Made by a program: the position numbers and the translations under genes. This document shows, piece after piece, positions 11,765 to 23,349 of a DNA stretch of 64,000 nt. Every line of letters begins with the position of its first letter. Position 1 is the stretch's first letter. Source of the stretch: Brachionus rotundiformis (lineage: Eukaryota; Rotifera; Eurotatoria; Ploima; Brachionidae); NCBI GenBank assembly GCA_016802295.1, contig JAESIW010000200.1, positions 4,643,155 to 4,707,154 of the forward strand, given 5' to 3'. The notes under the pieces are model-generated. The model was not told the origin of the DNA, searched no databases, and was given only the letters and a program-made list of their open reading frames with translations.

Positions 11765-13160
11765 AAGATTTACTTTTACTATTTGAAGTTAGGGATGTAG
11801 TTATTGATAACCTGCTTAAAGCAGAAATAATTGAGGAGGTAAGCTACCCTAAACCACCCCGTTATTGCGGAACTTTCTTTCTCGTAGAGAGACCCGGCTC
11901 CAAAGTTAGGCCCATTGCCGATTTCTCGGCACTAACCAAAGTAATAGACCCACCAAAATTCCAGCTAAAATCAGTATACCAAGCCGCCTCAGATATGAAG
12001 TGGACGAGGCATCTCTGGTATACTAAGCTGGATTTCAAACAGGCGTTTTTTAACGTTCCTGTACATCCAAAGTCAAGGTTCATAACCACCTTTGGATACG
12101 GTGGGAAATTCTTTCAATTCAGAAGGATGCCCTTTGGACTTTCCATTGCCCCCTACGTGCAGCAAATGCTGCTCAACTGCGTTTTAAGGTTCGTCAAGAA
12201 GTTCACGAAATTCACCTATGGCCACCTTGACGACCTTATCATAGCTCATAAAGATAAGGACAAGCTCCAGTCCTTTATCAACGAGCTTAGGGCAAAACTT
12301 AAAAGCGCAGGGTGGGTAATTAACTCTAAAAAGTCCATCCTAAAACCGGTTAAGAGAATAAGGTTCCTTGGGGCGGAATGGGATGGTTTAGGTATCGAAA
12401 GATCTCCCGAAGCTTCACATTTTGTTAAGAAAATGACGGAGGCTCTTTTAACGTCGGATCCCAGGGGTAAAATGTTACTAAGAATTAGGGGCTATCTTAA
12501 CTTTACCTCTCGTTCGCGGGAAAAATAAGTCCCATAGTTAACCTGTTCCTTAAGATGACCCCAGTCACTCGAAGGCAGTACTGGTGGTTTATGGACATCA
12601 TAATTAAGATAAGTAGGTTTAACTTTAAAACAATTTATCGGGAACCAGAAGATCACTGGTACACCGACGCTTCAGAGTACGGGCTTGGGGCAGTACACGC
12701 GAAGTCGGGACGGGATGTCTCACTTGCAGCTCCGACTGAAGCCATACTCTTCAACGAAGGGGCAGCTTCGCTCATCCCATTTGTATTCCGGAACCGCTTC
12801 CCACGTAATAAACATCTTCACGTGGATAATATGGCGGTTCTAGGATTATGGAAGAAAGGACGCGCTAAATGGACAAAGTTCGCGACGAATAGTGCTCAAT
12901 CAATGCGACGCTTCTTTGCCCTGGTCTTAATGGTGAATTGGGCGAAATCAATGTTTAACATCTGCGTGTCGTATGTGCCATCGGCTGCTAACCCAGCCGA
13001 CGCGCCCTCCAGGCGCATATCACCGTAAAACGTGATTACGCACCGGCCATGCGACACGCGCATATTAATATAAGCTGCCAATCGTCATTTCGGCAGCTTT
13101 CGAACTCGCTTTTATTTATTTTTAATAAACAGGACTGACCCGCGGCAGTGCCACCGGTCA
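11765..13160 (+). mobile_element. Reverse transcriptase-RNase H element (DIRS/LTR-like), frameshifted
   Basis: Two frames (to 12528, and from about 12510 to 13028) make one RT-RNase H polyprotein split by a single frameshift near 12510-12525. RT motifs in order: RPIADFSALTKVI, WYTKLDFKQAFFNVPVHP, FRRMPFGLSIAPYVQQ, YGHLDDLIIAHK (catalytic xxDD with Leu), IRFLGAEWDG. RNase H motifs: HWYTDASEYGLGAV, then NEGAAS, HVDNMAVLG and a C-terminal VPSAANPADAPSRR block, the ending of RNase H in DIRS-like and related elements. Composition is much more GC-rich than the surroundings up to about 13160, pointing to recent arrival. No gag, protease, integrase or tyrosine recombinase is present, so clade is uncertain. 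Confidence 0.8.
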
Positions 13161-13503
13161 GCCAAAGATTTTTAAACTTTACTTTTTTCAGTTCAATCAG
13201 AAGATAAATGTAATTATGACTAGTTATCTAAAGCTGCCGTTTTTTACTATTTTTATAAAAATGAATTAATTCTCAATTTTGAAGAGGTTGAAAATTTTTG
13301 AGGCTTGATTGATTTTACACTAAAATCCCGGTAGCATTTTCCACTCTTTTTGTTTCTTCTTTTATTTTTTAAATGATTGGATATTCAAAGCTTTTTGTTT
13401 TTGCTTTTATTTTAAATTTAATCAAATAATCTAATACAACTTAAACAACAGCTTTACTCATTAATTTAATTGATTCTTTTTAATTTTTAAATTTTTTTTT
13501 TAG
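13161..13503. other. AT-rich DNA, no gene seen
   Basis: Nothing recognisable between the RT element and the exon remnants that follow. Confidence 0.4.
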
Positions 13504-13741
13504 CAGAAATACAGCATTCTTTTTCAGGAAAAAGATTATATTTTCTAAATAGAGACGGAAAGAAAATATTCAAAATTTGTGGTAATTTTTAATTAAATTT
13601 TCCTCTTAACTTTTAAAAAGATATATTTTTTTAAAGTCCACGAGTTCACATTTGATTATGTTCGCGAAAATAAGTTAAAAAATATGATAACTATCACATG
13701 TTCAATTGGTCAAATAAGCATTATGTTCCTTAATGAGGATG
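13504..13741 (+). pseudogene. Two orphan exons of an unrecognised gene
   Basis: 13504-13581 and 13637-13741 are bounded by AG/GT sites, join in phase (phase 1 at the junction and end) and give a stop-free peptide: EIQHSFSGKRLYFLNRDGKK, then FKIC joined to VHEFTFDYVRENKLKNM and ITITCSIGQISIMFLNEDG. No further exons are found on either side. The last part is duplicated at 11677. I do not recognise the family. It could be a gene fragment carried or split by the RT element, or an exon of a gene lost by rearrangement. Confidence 0.45.
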
Positions 13742-13963
13742 GTAATTTTTATTTTTTCTTTAGTCAATTGATAAAGAATATAGATAAGGAATATAAGTTT
13801 TAATTAAATTTCTTAATTAAAATCAAAGATCTAATCGACAAATATAAAAAAAATTAGTTTACTAAATTAATTTTAATCTTGTACAAAAATTCGGTTATCC
13901 TAAATGTGGTGTCTTGACAAAAGACAACAAAAAAGTCACATCTGATCAAATCAGTTTCTTTTT

Positions 13964-14068
13964 ATTGTGACTGACTAACGCGCATACGCAGATATTGCTG
14001 CAACCAACCAGCTATGTCTGCTATTTCAGTATTTACATTTTTATTCGCATGAGTTAGTCAAACACAAT
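13964..14068. repeat. Imperfect inverted repeat, about 24 bp arms
   Basis: 'attgtgactgactaacgcgcat' at 13964 is matched, reverse-complemented, by 'tcgcatgagttagtcaaacacaat' ending at 14068, with about 55 bp between. It could be a tiny MITE or solo element end. The rest of 13742-14300 shows no gene. Confidence 0.45.
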
Positions 14069-14300
14069 ACTAATTCAACTTATTTATGATTCGAACCACA
14101 TTTTGTACACTTTTCTTTGAGACTAATTTACAAACTTTTAAATTTACTTCGGCCTAATCCTTTTATTTTAATTTTAGAACGGCCGTTTTCGTACCCTTTT
14201 TTTTAAATAAAGAATCTCTAAAATAAAACCCTTCATTTGTTAACTGGAACACCACACTAAAATTATTTTTCTTTAAATTAAAACTTTTAAAGCTTTGTAA

Positions 14301-16501
14301 ATGATTTTGAACTTTGCAGTTCGGTTTTCCGATTTTATTAAGCTTCTTAAGCAGTCCCAAATTCACAATGCCACAATTTCAATAAAATTTTTTTTAGACT
14401 GTACTAAAATATCAAATTGGCTTTCAAAAAAGCTGAAAGAAAAACCTGATGAAGCTTCACTTTTAGAAGAATTAATCGAAGAATCTTTTTAAGTGAATTT
14501 AAAAACCAATGCTAAATTAAAGCTAAATTGTCGTCAATATTTAAGAAAACAAATATTAAAAAATATTAAACTATATGAAGAAAGTGATGCAAAGTATTAT
14601 GGACCATTTACGATAATATGTCAATCAAGCGGTTTTGGTAAAAGCAGAGCATGTGTAAGTTCGATAGATGAAGGCTTTTTTGTGGTTTATTGTTGCTTAC
14701 GCCAAAATGGATCGACTGGTTATCCAAAACGAAGTTGTTTAGCCGGACCAATGCTTCAAAATTCAAATATTTCAGAATATTATGAATGCTATTTTGATGC
14801 ATTTATTGACTTTCTTAACAATAATCTAATAAGTAGCCTAGATTTTTTCACTAAATTCAATCAAGAACAAGACAACCAACAAAGCAATCAATTAGTTGAG
14901 GATTTAGTTAAATCTAAGCTTAAGGTATATTCTAATAGAAAAGAAATAGCAACGTATACTGGTTCATCACCTTTGATTTTTGTGTTCGACGAGGCATCGT
15001 CATTACTGAAAATTCAATCTAAAAACAAAGAGACCAACAATTTTCACATATTGCCAAGATTGCTTTCCAAACTGAAAAAAAACATATTTGTTCTCTTTTT
15101 GGATACCTTTTACAGTTTAAGCAAATTCATGCCACCACAACATTGGATGCATCAGCAAGAATTGCACACGAAAAAATGGAAATATTTGAACCAATTTATT
15201 TATTGCCAAACTGGGATGTGTTTTTAGATGAGTCTAGAATCAAAACAATCAAAGATACTGTTAAATATGAAAATTTGTGCATGTATGGTAGGGCTTTATG
15301 GGGCTCTTGGTTGGATGCAAAAAACAATTCAAATGGAAAATACAATTCAATTAACACTAGTCGATTGTATACTTTGGCATGGGAAAAATTGATATGTTTT
15401 AAAGACATAGAATCAATTGATTTAGATGACATTTTGGCTATATTGAGTACAAGATTAGGGGTAATCAAACCAAAATCTGTATCAAGTAGCCAAAATATGG
15501 TTGCTAGAAATATCGCTGTTTCAATTTATGTTAAAAGCAAAAAAGATCTTTTTGAAATTACTTATCCTTCAGAGACAGTTCTTGCTGAAGCATCTGCTTT
15601 TCTAATGCATAATATTGGATATGAAAAAGTTGTCAATTGTTTACTTGAGTGCTTGGAATCGTCTCTAATTTCAAAAGGTGAAAAAGGCGAAACAATAGCA
15701 AAGTTGATTCTTTTAATAGCTAAAGACATGGCAGTGGATAAAAGAAAAGTTCAAGAACCCTTAAAATACTTGGAAATTACCAGAGTCGGAAAATTTTTGC
15801 AATCTCTTTACGGAAAATGTGAAAAAAACTGTGGTTATATTGATAATAAATGGAAATGTTCAAGTAAAAAGAAAAACTATTGTATTAAAATAATTAGAGA
15901 GCAAATAAGAAATCATTCGGCTTTTCTAAATGGTTTTATAAGTTTTAATCATTTTGTACGATCGAAAAATTTCATGACTGAAACAATGCTTGCTCCAGTT
16001 TTGAAAAGATGTGCTGCCTATCAATGTAGACAAAACGAAAAATCTATTGATTTTGTTATTCCAGTGTGTATAAATGAAAATAATTTTGAATCGATCTCAG
16101 CTTTAATCGTTCAAGTTAAATTACATCATCATCATCATATAATTAAATATAAAAGCTATACTGATTACGCTTTCAACTTTATAAGCAAAGACTTTTTGGC
16201 TCTAAATGGTTTTTTGGTTCTATATATGCAACTTGGTGAACCAAAAAGCAAAAATCCTTTTATGTCTTGTCTATCGCCAAAAGAACAAAGTGAACTAACT
16301 GGCTTTCAAGCTATCATTTATACTCAAGGAATTTCTAATCAAATATTTCCAGCTTTAACTACTGCACTTACAGCCAAATTTGTTGCTTTTTCTCAAGCTA
16401 ATGAGAAAATTTTTAAAAAAAGTGAAGACAGTGACAATAGTGACATGAGACAATATGTAATTTTTAATCAAAAATTTCATTTTAAAAAAGAAATCGAATA
16501 G
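14301..16501 (+). pseudogene. Crinkler (CRN)-type P-loop NTPase with nuclease-like C-terminus, broken
   Basis: One continuous protein is spread over two frames. Frame from 14301 is cut by TAA at 14490-14492 and continues to 15227; the second frame (15143-16501) takes over after a one-base shift at about 15129-15136. Motifs: IICQSSGFGKSRACV (Walker A of the CRN/CR-type STAND-like ATPases), VVYCCLR and GYPKRS (typical of the family), LIFVFDEASSLL (Walker B), then FEPIYLLPNWD. The C-terminus has SIDFVIPVC... SISALIVQVK, consistent with the D...QxK core of a restriction-endonuclease-fold nuclease. The family is known from oomycetes, chytrids and other eukaryotes; proposed action is nuclear DNA cleavage. 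A CAT run codes HHHHH near 16125. The stop and shift suggest a pseudogene; a sequencing error could explain one but hardly both. Confidence 0.72.
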
Positions 16502-17379
16502 AAAACGTTTACTTAGTCAAATATTTAAAAAAAAGTTATTTTATAGATTAAATTAAATTTAAATTATATTTTTATGTTATCATTAACCAAACATATTTTT
16601 TATATTAAATTGAAATTAAATTTTTTATTTTTAAAATATCTTTTTATTTAATCAAATCTTTTTAATTGATTTTTAATTTTTTTTATCACTTGAAAATTTC
16701 TCAAGTTTAAAGCAATAAATCCGTTTTTTTTTTAAAAATATTCAAAATTTTTATAATGCTTGCTTACATTTTTTAAATTCTGAATTTGGAAGATGTTGCA
16801 GAATCAATATTTTGGTGGTAAAAAGGATGAACCAGGTGCTACAATTTACAGAAATTGTTTTAAAAAATATTTAGAAAATATTGGTTTTGAACTGATTTCG
16901 AGACATAGACGCTCAAAAATAAAAATAAAAAATCTCATGATAATCTCGTACTTAAAGAAAAAGACTTTTTTTATTATTTGACACCAATTTTATTAAAACT
17001 TCACTTTTTATTTAAAATTGAAGCCTAATTTAAAAAAAATACCCCATATTTTATTTTTGACAGTTATTTATTAAATAAAATAGCATCTAAGATTTTATAC
17101 AGGTCCTAGCGGTTTCGCTCTCTTTTTCTACTCATTTTTTTCTATTGGAGTTAAAATTTATGGATTTTGCATGTTGTTTATATTGTCTTGAAAATATTAA
17201 GATATCTTTAAGAATAGATAAATTTTTCTTTCTAAATTCTTAAAAATGACTATTCACCCTTGTCATTTTCCAAAAAGTCCTTTATTTCAGTAGAATTTCC
17301 TAAATTTTTTTTTTACATTCGGCTATTCATATTTTTTAAAATTACTGAATACTGAATTAATATATCATGGTTCATATTC
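16502..17379. other. AT-rich DNA, one short unassigned frame
   Basis: An open frame at 16793-16981 begins NQYFGGKKDEPGATIYRNCF after a non-ATG start; no family recognised and probably not a gene. Remainder is A/T runs. Confidence 0.35.
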
Positions 17380-18850
17380 TCAAATTAGTTTGTCTGGCAG
17401 CCAAATCATATACTTACCATCATAAATTCTACATCTGCAATTGCCTATCTCTTTTAGCCAATCTAAATTCGTGCTCATTCGGATCGGCTCTCATATTTTC
17501 TGTTAACTATAACTTTGTGAAAAATGGCCAAACAGATGATTTTTTCAAGCACATTTATATTCACGTTTCAATATTTTCATTTTCCGAAACAGAACAACTC
17601 CAGTCAACAAAACGACTTTTCCACCAAACAGGAAACCAGATCTTTGCATTATATCTCTTAATAGACGATCGACGCACTCCAACATTGCTCTTGAGACCAT
17701 AGAAGCTTCGTCGCCAACAATGATACTGCTTCATAAAATTGTCCATGAGATAAGCAGGTTGGCGAAGAAGCAAACCCACTTTATTGAATTTTTGACCTGG
17801 TGATGTGTCAATTGTCACAGCAAATGACAATTAAAATGGAAATTGCATGCGTTTGAGCCAAGAGCATTACAGTTTGGTGAGATCTAAATTCTTTACGTGG
17901 AAAAACGAATTCATTGACGAAGTTCTTGTGCTTGTTCGGAACATTGAGGACAAAACTGACCAAAATCTCTAGTCAAAAGAACGACTAAACACCTCAACAT
18001 TGCTCTTGAAACCATAGAACCTACAATAATAATGCATTCTCTCGGATATTGTGCTTGCTCAGAATGAACTTGACAGATTGACTTATTGCTGACAGATTGC
18101 ATAGTTGTTGGTATTGGAATTTTAAATTTGGAGTGCATTGTTTGGCCACCATCCATCAAAAATGAAGCAGCTATTCCTGTAACTCTGTTGCATCAATCGA
18201 TGATATAGATACTTTGAAAAATCTTTATAAAATTAATAAAATTTTAAAAGACATATAATAAAAACTTTCATTAATGACAAAAGTTTTTCCAGTACCTCCG
18301 GGGCCATCCAAGAAAAATTTTGGTCTAGAGTAACATTTAGACTCGTTGTTGCTTCCAGAATTTATCAATGGCATTCTAAAAATTTTAATCTAAAAAAATT
18401 AGTTAAACTCAAAGAATTCATTTTCATTCTCATCATTATCAACAACAGCATTATTTTCAAAATCAAGATTAATTTGAACATCATAATCGTCATTCCCGAT
18501 GATATCATTGTGTGTATTATCTTCAATTGTTTGTTGATTCATTTGTTCGAACTCTTCGCGAGTTACGGAATAGCATATCAACATAGTCCAGTACATGATC
18601 TCTAACAATTACAGATCTACCATTGTTGCGTCTTAAATACAATGGATAGGTTTTGAATCTTATAACTGTTATGTCACTGTACTGTTTAGGAAAACCTTTT
18701 AAACAACGATTTCCAAATTGTTACATGCATGAACTGTCGGGCAAGGATGGTTTAGGGCAAGTCATGTATTATCTTTGGTTTTACCAGTTCATGGAGATCA
18801 CAATCAACCTCAGGATCGGGAATTTTAAAAAATGTAGAATAACATTAACA
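17380..18850 (-). mobile_element. Helitron (Rep/PIF1-helicase) remnant, internally scrambled
   Basis: Minus-strand pieces match Helitron proteins. 18840-18600: FKIPDPEVDCDLHELV, TVIRFKTYPLYLRRNN, the segment before the helicase. 18365-18265: RPKFFLDGPGGTGKTFVIN, a perfect Walker A of PIF1 helicases. 18159-17911: DGGQTMHSKFKIPIP (Helitron 'GrTaHSrFkiPi'). 17830-17720: AVTIDTSPGQKFNKVGLLLR (C-terminal motif). 17715-17560: Walker-B region EASMVSRAMLECVDRLLRD and FGGKVVLLTG. 17550-17390: NMRADPNEHEFR. The C-terminal motif thus comes before the Walker-B block, so the order is rearranged or two copies are nested. Many frameshifts. Helitron termini not identified. Confidence 0.75.
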
Positions 18851-18859
18851 ATTTCTTAA

Positions 18860-19277
18860 AAATTTTTTAGTTTAAATAAAAATAAATATTTTTTCACTGT
18901 TTAATGATTTTAATATTTTTAATTTTTAATAACTAATTTCAAATCTTGGCTTTCTTTTATTAGCAGTCGATTAAGTCACTGATAAAAATTTTAAATCAAA
19001 TTTAACAGTAGTCGATTATTCGCAGTTTTTTACATTGATTATAAATCCTAGCTTAATAAACTTGAAAATTGACCATATTAGCTGTTTTTACTGAAAGGGT
19101 CCTCCTAAGCTCGATTAAATTCTAAAATTTGACTAAATTCTTCCCTCACGCCTCCCGCTCACATCCTTTCCAAAAACTAAATTCATAATCGTAATCAGCA
19201 TACTCGATTAGCCAAGAAAACACTTTTTACCGAATTTTAGTTTACTTGATTAATTTGGCCCAAATTTGGTCAAATAT
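18860..19277. other. AT-rich DNA, no gene seen
   Basis: Nothing supportable between the Helitron remnant and the segmental duplication. Confidence 0.4.
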
Positions 19278-19598
19278 TATCTGTAGGATTAGTGCTCAAG
19301 GTTTCATGTACGGTCCCGGGTTTTGGAGTAGATGAGGTCCATTCGGGGGAGGTGGAGGCGGAGGATTTGTCCATGGATTTGGAGGTGGTTGGGGAACTAA
19401 TGAAAGATTAGGTGGAATGTTTGGTGATGGTTTCCGCTTTGGCAATATTCCAATTCAAAGTATTATCATTATTTATATATATATATTAATTAACAAGCTT
19501 TAAATATCTATTTTTTAGGACAGCAGGAATCTCAGAGAATTCGTCAAGGTGAGCCAAGATTGCTCACTACTTTAGCTACATCAAAAAAAATAAATTAA
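19278..19598 (+). pseudogene. Truncated copy of the glycine-rich gene at 10015
   Basis: Identity with the gene at 10015 starts inside the signal-peptide codons (LICRISAQ) and runs through both exons and the intron. The start codon, promoter and first codons are absent. The W of the WSRWGPF segment is TGA (an in-frame stop near 19334). Splice sites and the terminal stop are kept. Clearly a 5'-truncated duplicated pseudogene. Confidence 0.85.
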
Positions 19599-21215
19599 AT
19601 TTTTTTAATAAAAATTTAATTAATAAAAATTATTAATGCAATATATGTTTATTCAAAGATATTAATTTTATAAATTAACTGAAATGCATCGTAGAATAAA
19701 TGAATTAAATAATAAATAATTCTAAGATTTCTCGATTTTACGAAATAAATTTTATTTTCAATAGTTTCAATAATTTTTATTAATTAAGGGCTTTTTTTTG
19801 GATTATTGTTAATTGGAATGTTTTTGCCAAATATTTTTAAATTGATTATTCCATTTAAAAGTTCTTTTGGCATTTTACCTTTTGAATAAATTGTGAATGA
19901 ACACTATTATTTATTATTTCAAGTGTTGATAAATATCTTTGCATTTGAAGTATTAGTCTTATATGTTTTTATCTTTAATGTGTATAAATCATAGGCGAAT
20001 AATAAACTAGTTAAATTTAAATTTTATTTTAAATAATCAAATGAAATATATTCTCATAAAATTTTACTTAACTTATTAAAGAATTAATAAATAGGTTTAT
20101 ATAGATAAAGATATCTAAACAGCATTTTAATTCAAATTTTGAAGTATTATCACTTAGTTCAAAAATTTCTCATTACTTATTATAATACATATTATTTTTT
20201 TCGGCTTAAATGGATTATCAATGTGATAATTATTTTTTCCTACCAAAATGGCTTTATATTAAATCACATTTCATCTAAAATAAAAAAAAAACTAGGGTAG
20301 ATTCAAATTAATTTTTATAAATCAATTAATTAATAATGGATAATTGACAATCTAACTGATCTTTGTATTTTTCACTGTTAATTTCTTTAAATAGATAAAA
20401 AATTTCTTCAACAAAGATCTCGAATTATCAAGATCTCTGATTTATCAGGTAGCAAAAAAATAACATTCTAGGAACTAATGATTCTTTTTTTAAATAAATT
20501 CAGATTCTAAACTAAACTACTTTGATTGATAAAAGCTTTTAATGTTTCGTTAATATTTACTTTTTATAATTATAATTTAAACAGTTAATTACAATTTTAA
20601 AACTTTTAAATTTTCCGATTTTTGAGTAAAAAGGGAATAAAAATAGATTTTATATTTTAAACTTTAAGTGCATTTGTGATGTTCTCAGATGCATTTAATT
20701 CAGTGCTTTTAGGATAATTAATTTCAAAATATGATCAGATCAAGCTAGCATGGAAGAACACTTTGAGAGACTAAGAATTATTGATATGCATAAAAAATCA
20801 AATTCTTCGATGATAGAAATTAAAGTTGTTTATTAAATTAAATTAAATTTTAACTGTAGCTGCATAATTTTTTTGATAAATTAAAAATACTTTTAATAAA
20901 TTATTTTAACTAGACAATAATTTTGAAATTATTAATTTTATGTTTTATTCCTAAAAATTAAAAATATTATTTGGTCCCAGAAATCATGAAAATTTTTTAA
21001 GGTAATTTTCTCAAAAGGTAAATGTTAGTCTAATTGCTTCTAATTAAATCTAGGCATATAATTATTAAATGAGCGGTTCAGAAAATAAATTTCATGGCAT
21101 TTAATTAAACCCTTGAATCCCAATTCACTTAAACATTCATTATTAGCGATGTCTAATAAATATCTACAAATAACACTGTTTTTTCTAATTCATAAAAGAT
21201 ATGTAAAATAAAGAA
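19278..21215 (+). repeat. Segmental duplication, copy B
   Basis: Matches copy A (10049-11420) with several extra blocks, notably about 19760-20018 (bounded by repeated aaattttatttt) and roughly 20920-21110. No coding content other than the truncated gene copy. Confidence 0.75.
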
Positions 21216-22010
21216 TTAAGAAATGATTCAAATATTCAGGTGTTTGAGACAGCTTATAAGGGTATATTTTGGTAATTGTTTCCTCATTAACCCACATTTG
21301 AAAAATAAGTATTTTAAGATTTGGATCATTAAATTAACTTAATATTTTCTCTTGGAAAAGCTTTTCTAAGTTATAGAATGGATCTCTTGAACTTAGATTT
21401 TCGAGTTTAAAGTGTTTTTTTTTAAGATGTAACAATCGCTTAGGTTCATCTCTGGGTAGCTCTTAAAAAATTACCCTAAACTTATTCAGACAAATCTTTA
21501 GTACCAAACTTATGAGGGATCCTAATTTTTCCAAAAGGTTATGACATCTAGGTTATCAAATGTTTACAAAAAACAAGTTTATACATTTAAATTTGAAGAC
21601 CGATCTTACCAATGGGCTGGCAAAATTTTTTTTAAAATTATTTATTTCTTAAATTTACATAGCATGTAGAGCGTGTTACATTAAAATTATTTAAATTAAA
21701 TTTAAGATTAATTTTAATATCTAAAGATAAAATCTTTGAATTAAGATATTTTGAATTGATCACCAACTTTAAGATACCAAGGTTATTCAATGATAAATGT
21801 TTTAAAATAAAAACTTGTAAAATAGATAAAAATTCACATATTCATCTCGAATATCTTAATTTTTTTAAACTGATTTTAATCGAATTCAAAATTTTAATTG
21901 GAGTTTGAGTATTAAAAACTTATTTATCAACTAATTATTTTTATATTATAACTTTATCTATAAATTTTTATTATCTGTTTAAAAAATATTTTTATAGATG
22001 AAATTTTAAG
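21216..22010. other. AT-rich intergenic DNA upstream of the GPCR
   Basis: No gene seen. Must contain the GPCR promoter, but no element stands out. Confidence 0.4.
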
Positions 22011-23174
22011 ATGAAAGTATTCTACGAGCTATCCAAATGGTCAAATGTAATATTCATCACATTAATAACCTTATTTGGAATTTACGGGAATCTAACTTCA
22101 ATCAAAATATTCACCAGTCGTTCTTACCGGAATGTAACACCGCTTAAATATTATTTAATTTTAATCTCAGTGAGCAACTTAAGTGTACTGTTGACACACT
22201 ATGTAGACTTTACTTTCCGGTCTTGGATCAACCTTTTGGGTATTTATTCAAGTAAATTCAATATTGTAGATAAATACAACTTTTTTTGTAAAGTTGTACC
22301 TTATTTGCGCAACGTTTTCAAAACTCTTTCTGTCTACATTCTATTGTTCATGACTCTACATCGTCTTATACTTATTTATTTTCCAATGACCAAGTCTAGA
22401 CTCAACTCGGCCAAATTTAACAAAAAACTTTTAATATGTTTATTAGCAACTTCATTTATGGCAAACTTTGGAATTTTGTTCATTAACAGCATTGTTTTGC
22501 ACCAAATAAATGGAGAATACTATTGCTCTATTGAGCCTAAATATGTTAAAATAAATCTTTATTCAGAAATTTTTTTTATCGTTTTTACAATTTTTATACC
22601 TTCAGTATTTTTTTTAATATTTAGTATGATTTTATTTAAAAAAATAGTAAAATATAATAAACATTTTATTTATAAAAATCAACCTAATCAACCTAGACAG
22701 ACAAATGTTTACAGTATGATTACTTTTAATGAGAACATTGATTGTTCTCGTTTTTACAGCAGCCAAAGATTGTGCTCTGCCAAAGATGATCATCCTACCA
22801 TCAAGAGGAATTCCAAAAAAAATGGGTTTTCTATTCGCACGACTTATATGATGATTTTGCTGTCAAAATGGTTTGTTCTTTTACACCTACCATATTTTTT
22901 AGCATGGTTAATATTTTATGTTCATATTAATTCCAAAACTGAGGAAAATATAAACTTTTTTAATACAAGTGAGAAAAATATTCACAATAATTATTTAAAA
23001 AAAACTTTTTACTTAAAATCTTTTTTAAACTTAGCTGAAATTTTCTTTTCATTTAATTATTCAATTAATTTCTTATTGTATATTGTTAATGGACCTTTGT
23101 TCAGAAAAAAATATAAACAAATGAATGTGAATTTTTTTAAAAAGTGTATAAATTTGTTTTCGATGTCGAATTAG
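22011..23174 (+). CDS. Rhodopsin-class GPCR, FMRFamide/neuropeptide-receptor-like, intronless
   Basis: A single exon codes 387 aa with seven hydrophobic segments. TM1 has the conserved GN (LFGIYGNLTS). TM2 is YYLILISVSNLSVLL, with Asn where Asp2.50 is usual. TM3 has the disulphide Cys (FFCKVVPYLRNVF) and ends LHRLILIYFP, so the DRY motif reads HRL. ECL2 has the partner Cys (GEYYCSIEP). ICL3 is long and basic (residues about 215-280). TM7 reads NYSINFLLYIVNGPLFRK, i.e. NFLLY for NPxxY. This layout is like invertebrate FMRFamide-receptor expansions. It would act at the plasma membrane through G proteins; the ligand cannot be told. Loss of D2.50 and altered DRY could change sodium dependence or basal activity. 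Confidence 0.8.
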   Translation: MKVFYELSKWSNVIFITLITLFGIYGNLTSIKIFTSRSYRNVTPLKYYLILISVSNLSVLLTHYVDFTFRSWINLLGIYSSKFNIVDKYNFFCKVVPYLRNVFKTLSVYILLFMTLHRLILIYFPMTKSRLNSAKFNKKLLICLLATSFMANFGILFINSIVLHQINGEYYCSIEPKYVKINLYSEIFFIVFTIFIPSVFFLIFSMILFKKIVKYNKHFIYKNQPNQPRQTNVYSMITFNENIDCSRFYSSQRLCSAKDDHPTIKRNSKKNGFSIRTTYMMILLSKWFVLLHLPYFLAWLIFYVHINSKTEENINFFNTSEKNIHNNYLKKTFYLKSFLNLAEIFFSFNYSINFLLYIVNGPLFRKKYKQMNVNFFKKCINLFSMSN

Positions 23175-23349
23175 ATTGACAATAAAATTTTGGTATCTTT
23201 TTATTCAAAAATTATATAAAAATGTTAAACTATATTTAAAAAGCATAAGATTTGCTAACATTAAAAGCTACTAATTTTTCAAGAAGAATTTATCCAAGTC
23301 ATAACTTTTTAAAATCCAGAAACAAAAAAATTATAATTTTTAAAATTTT
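23175..23349. other. GPCR 3' flank
   Basis: AT-rich. AATAAAA near 23181 is a possible poly(A) signal for the GPCR. Confidence 0.4.

Noticed and set aside
14490..14492. The TAA in the Crinkler-like gene as part of an intron
   Set aside because: The reading frame is continuous on both sides of the stop with no usable GT/AG pair nearby, so a nonsense change is simpler.
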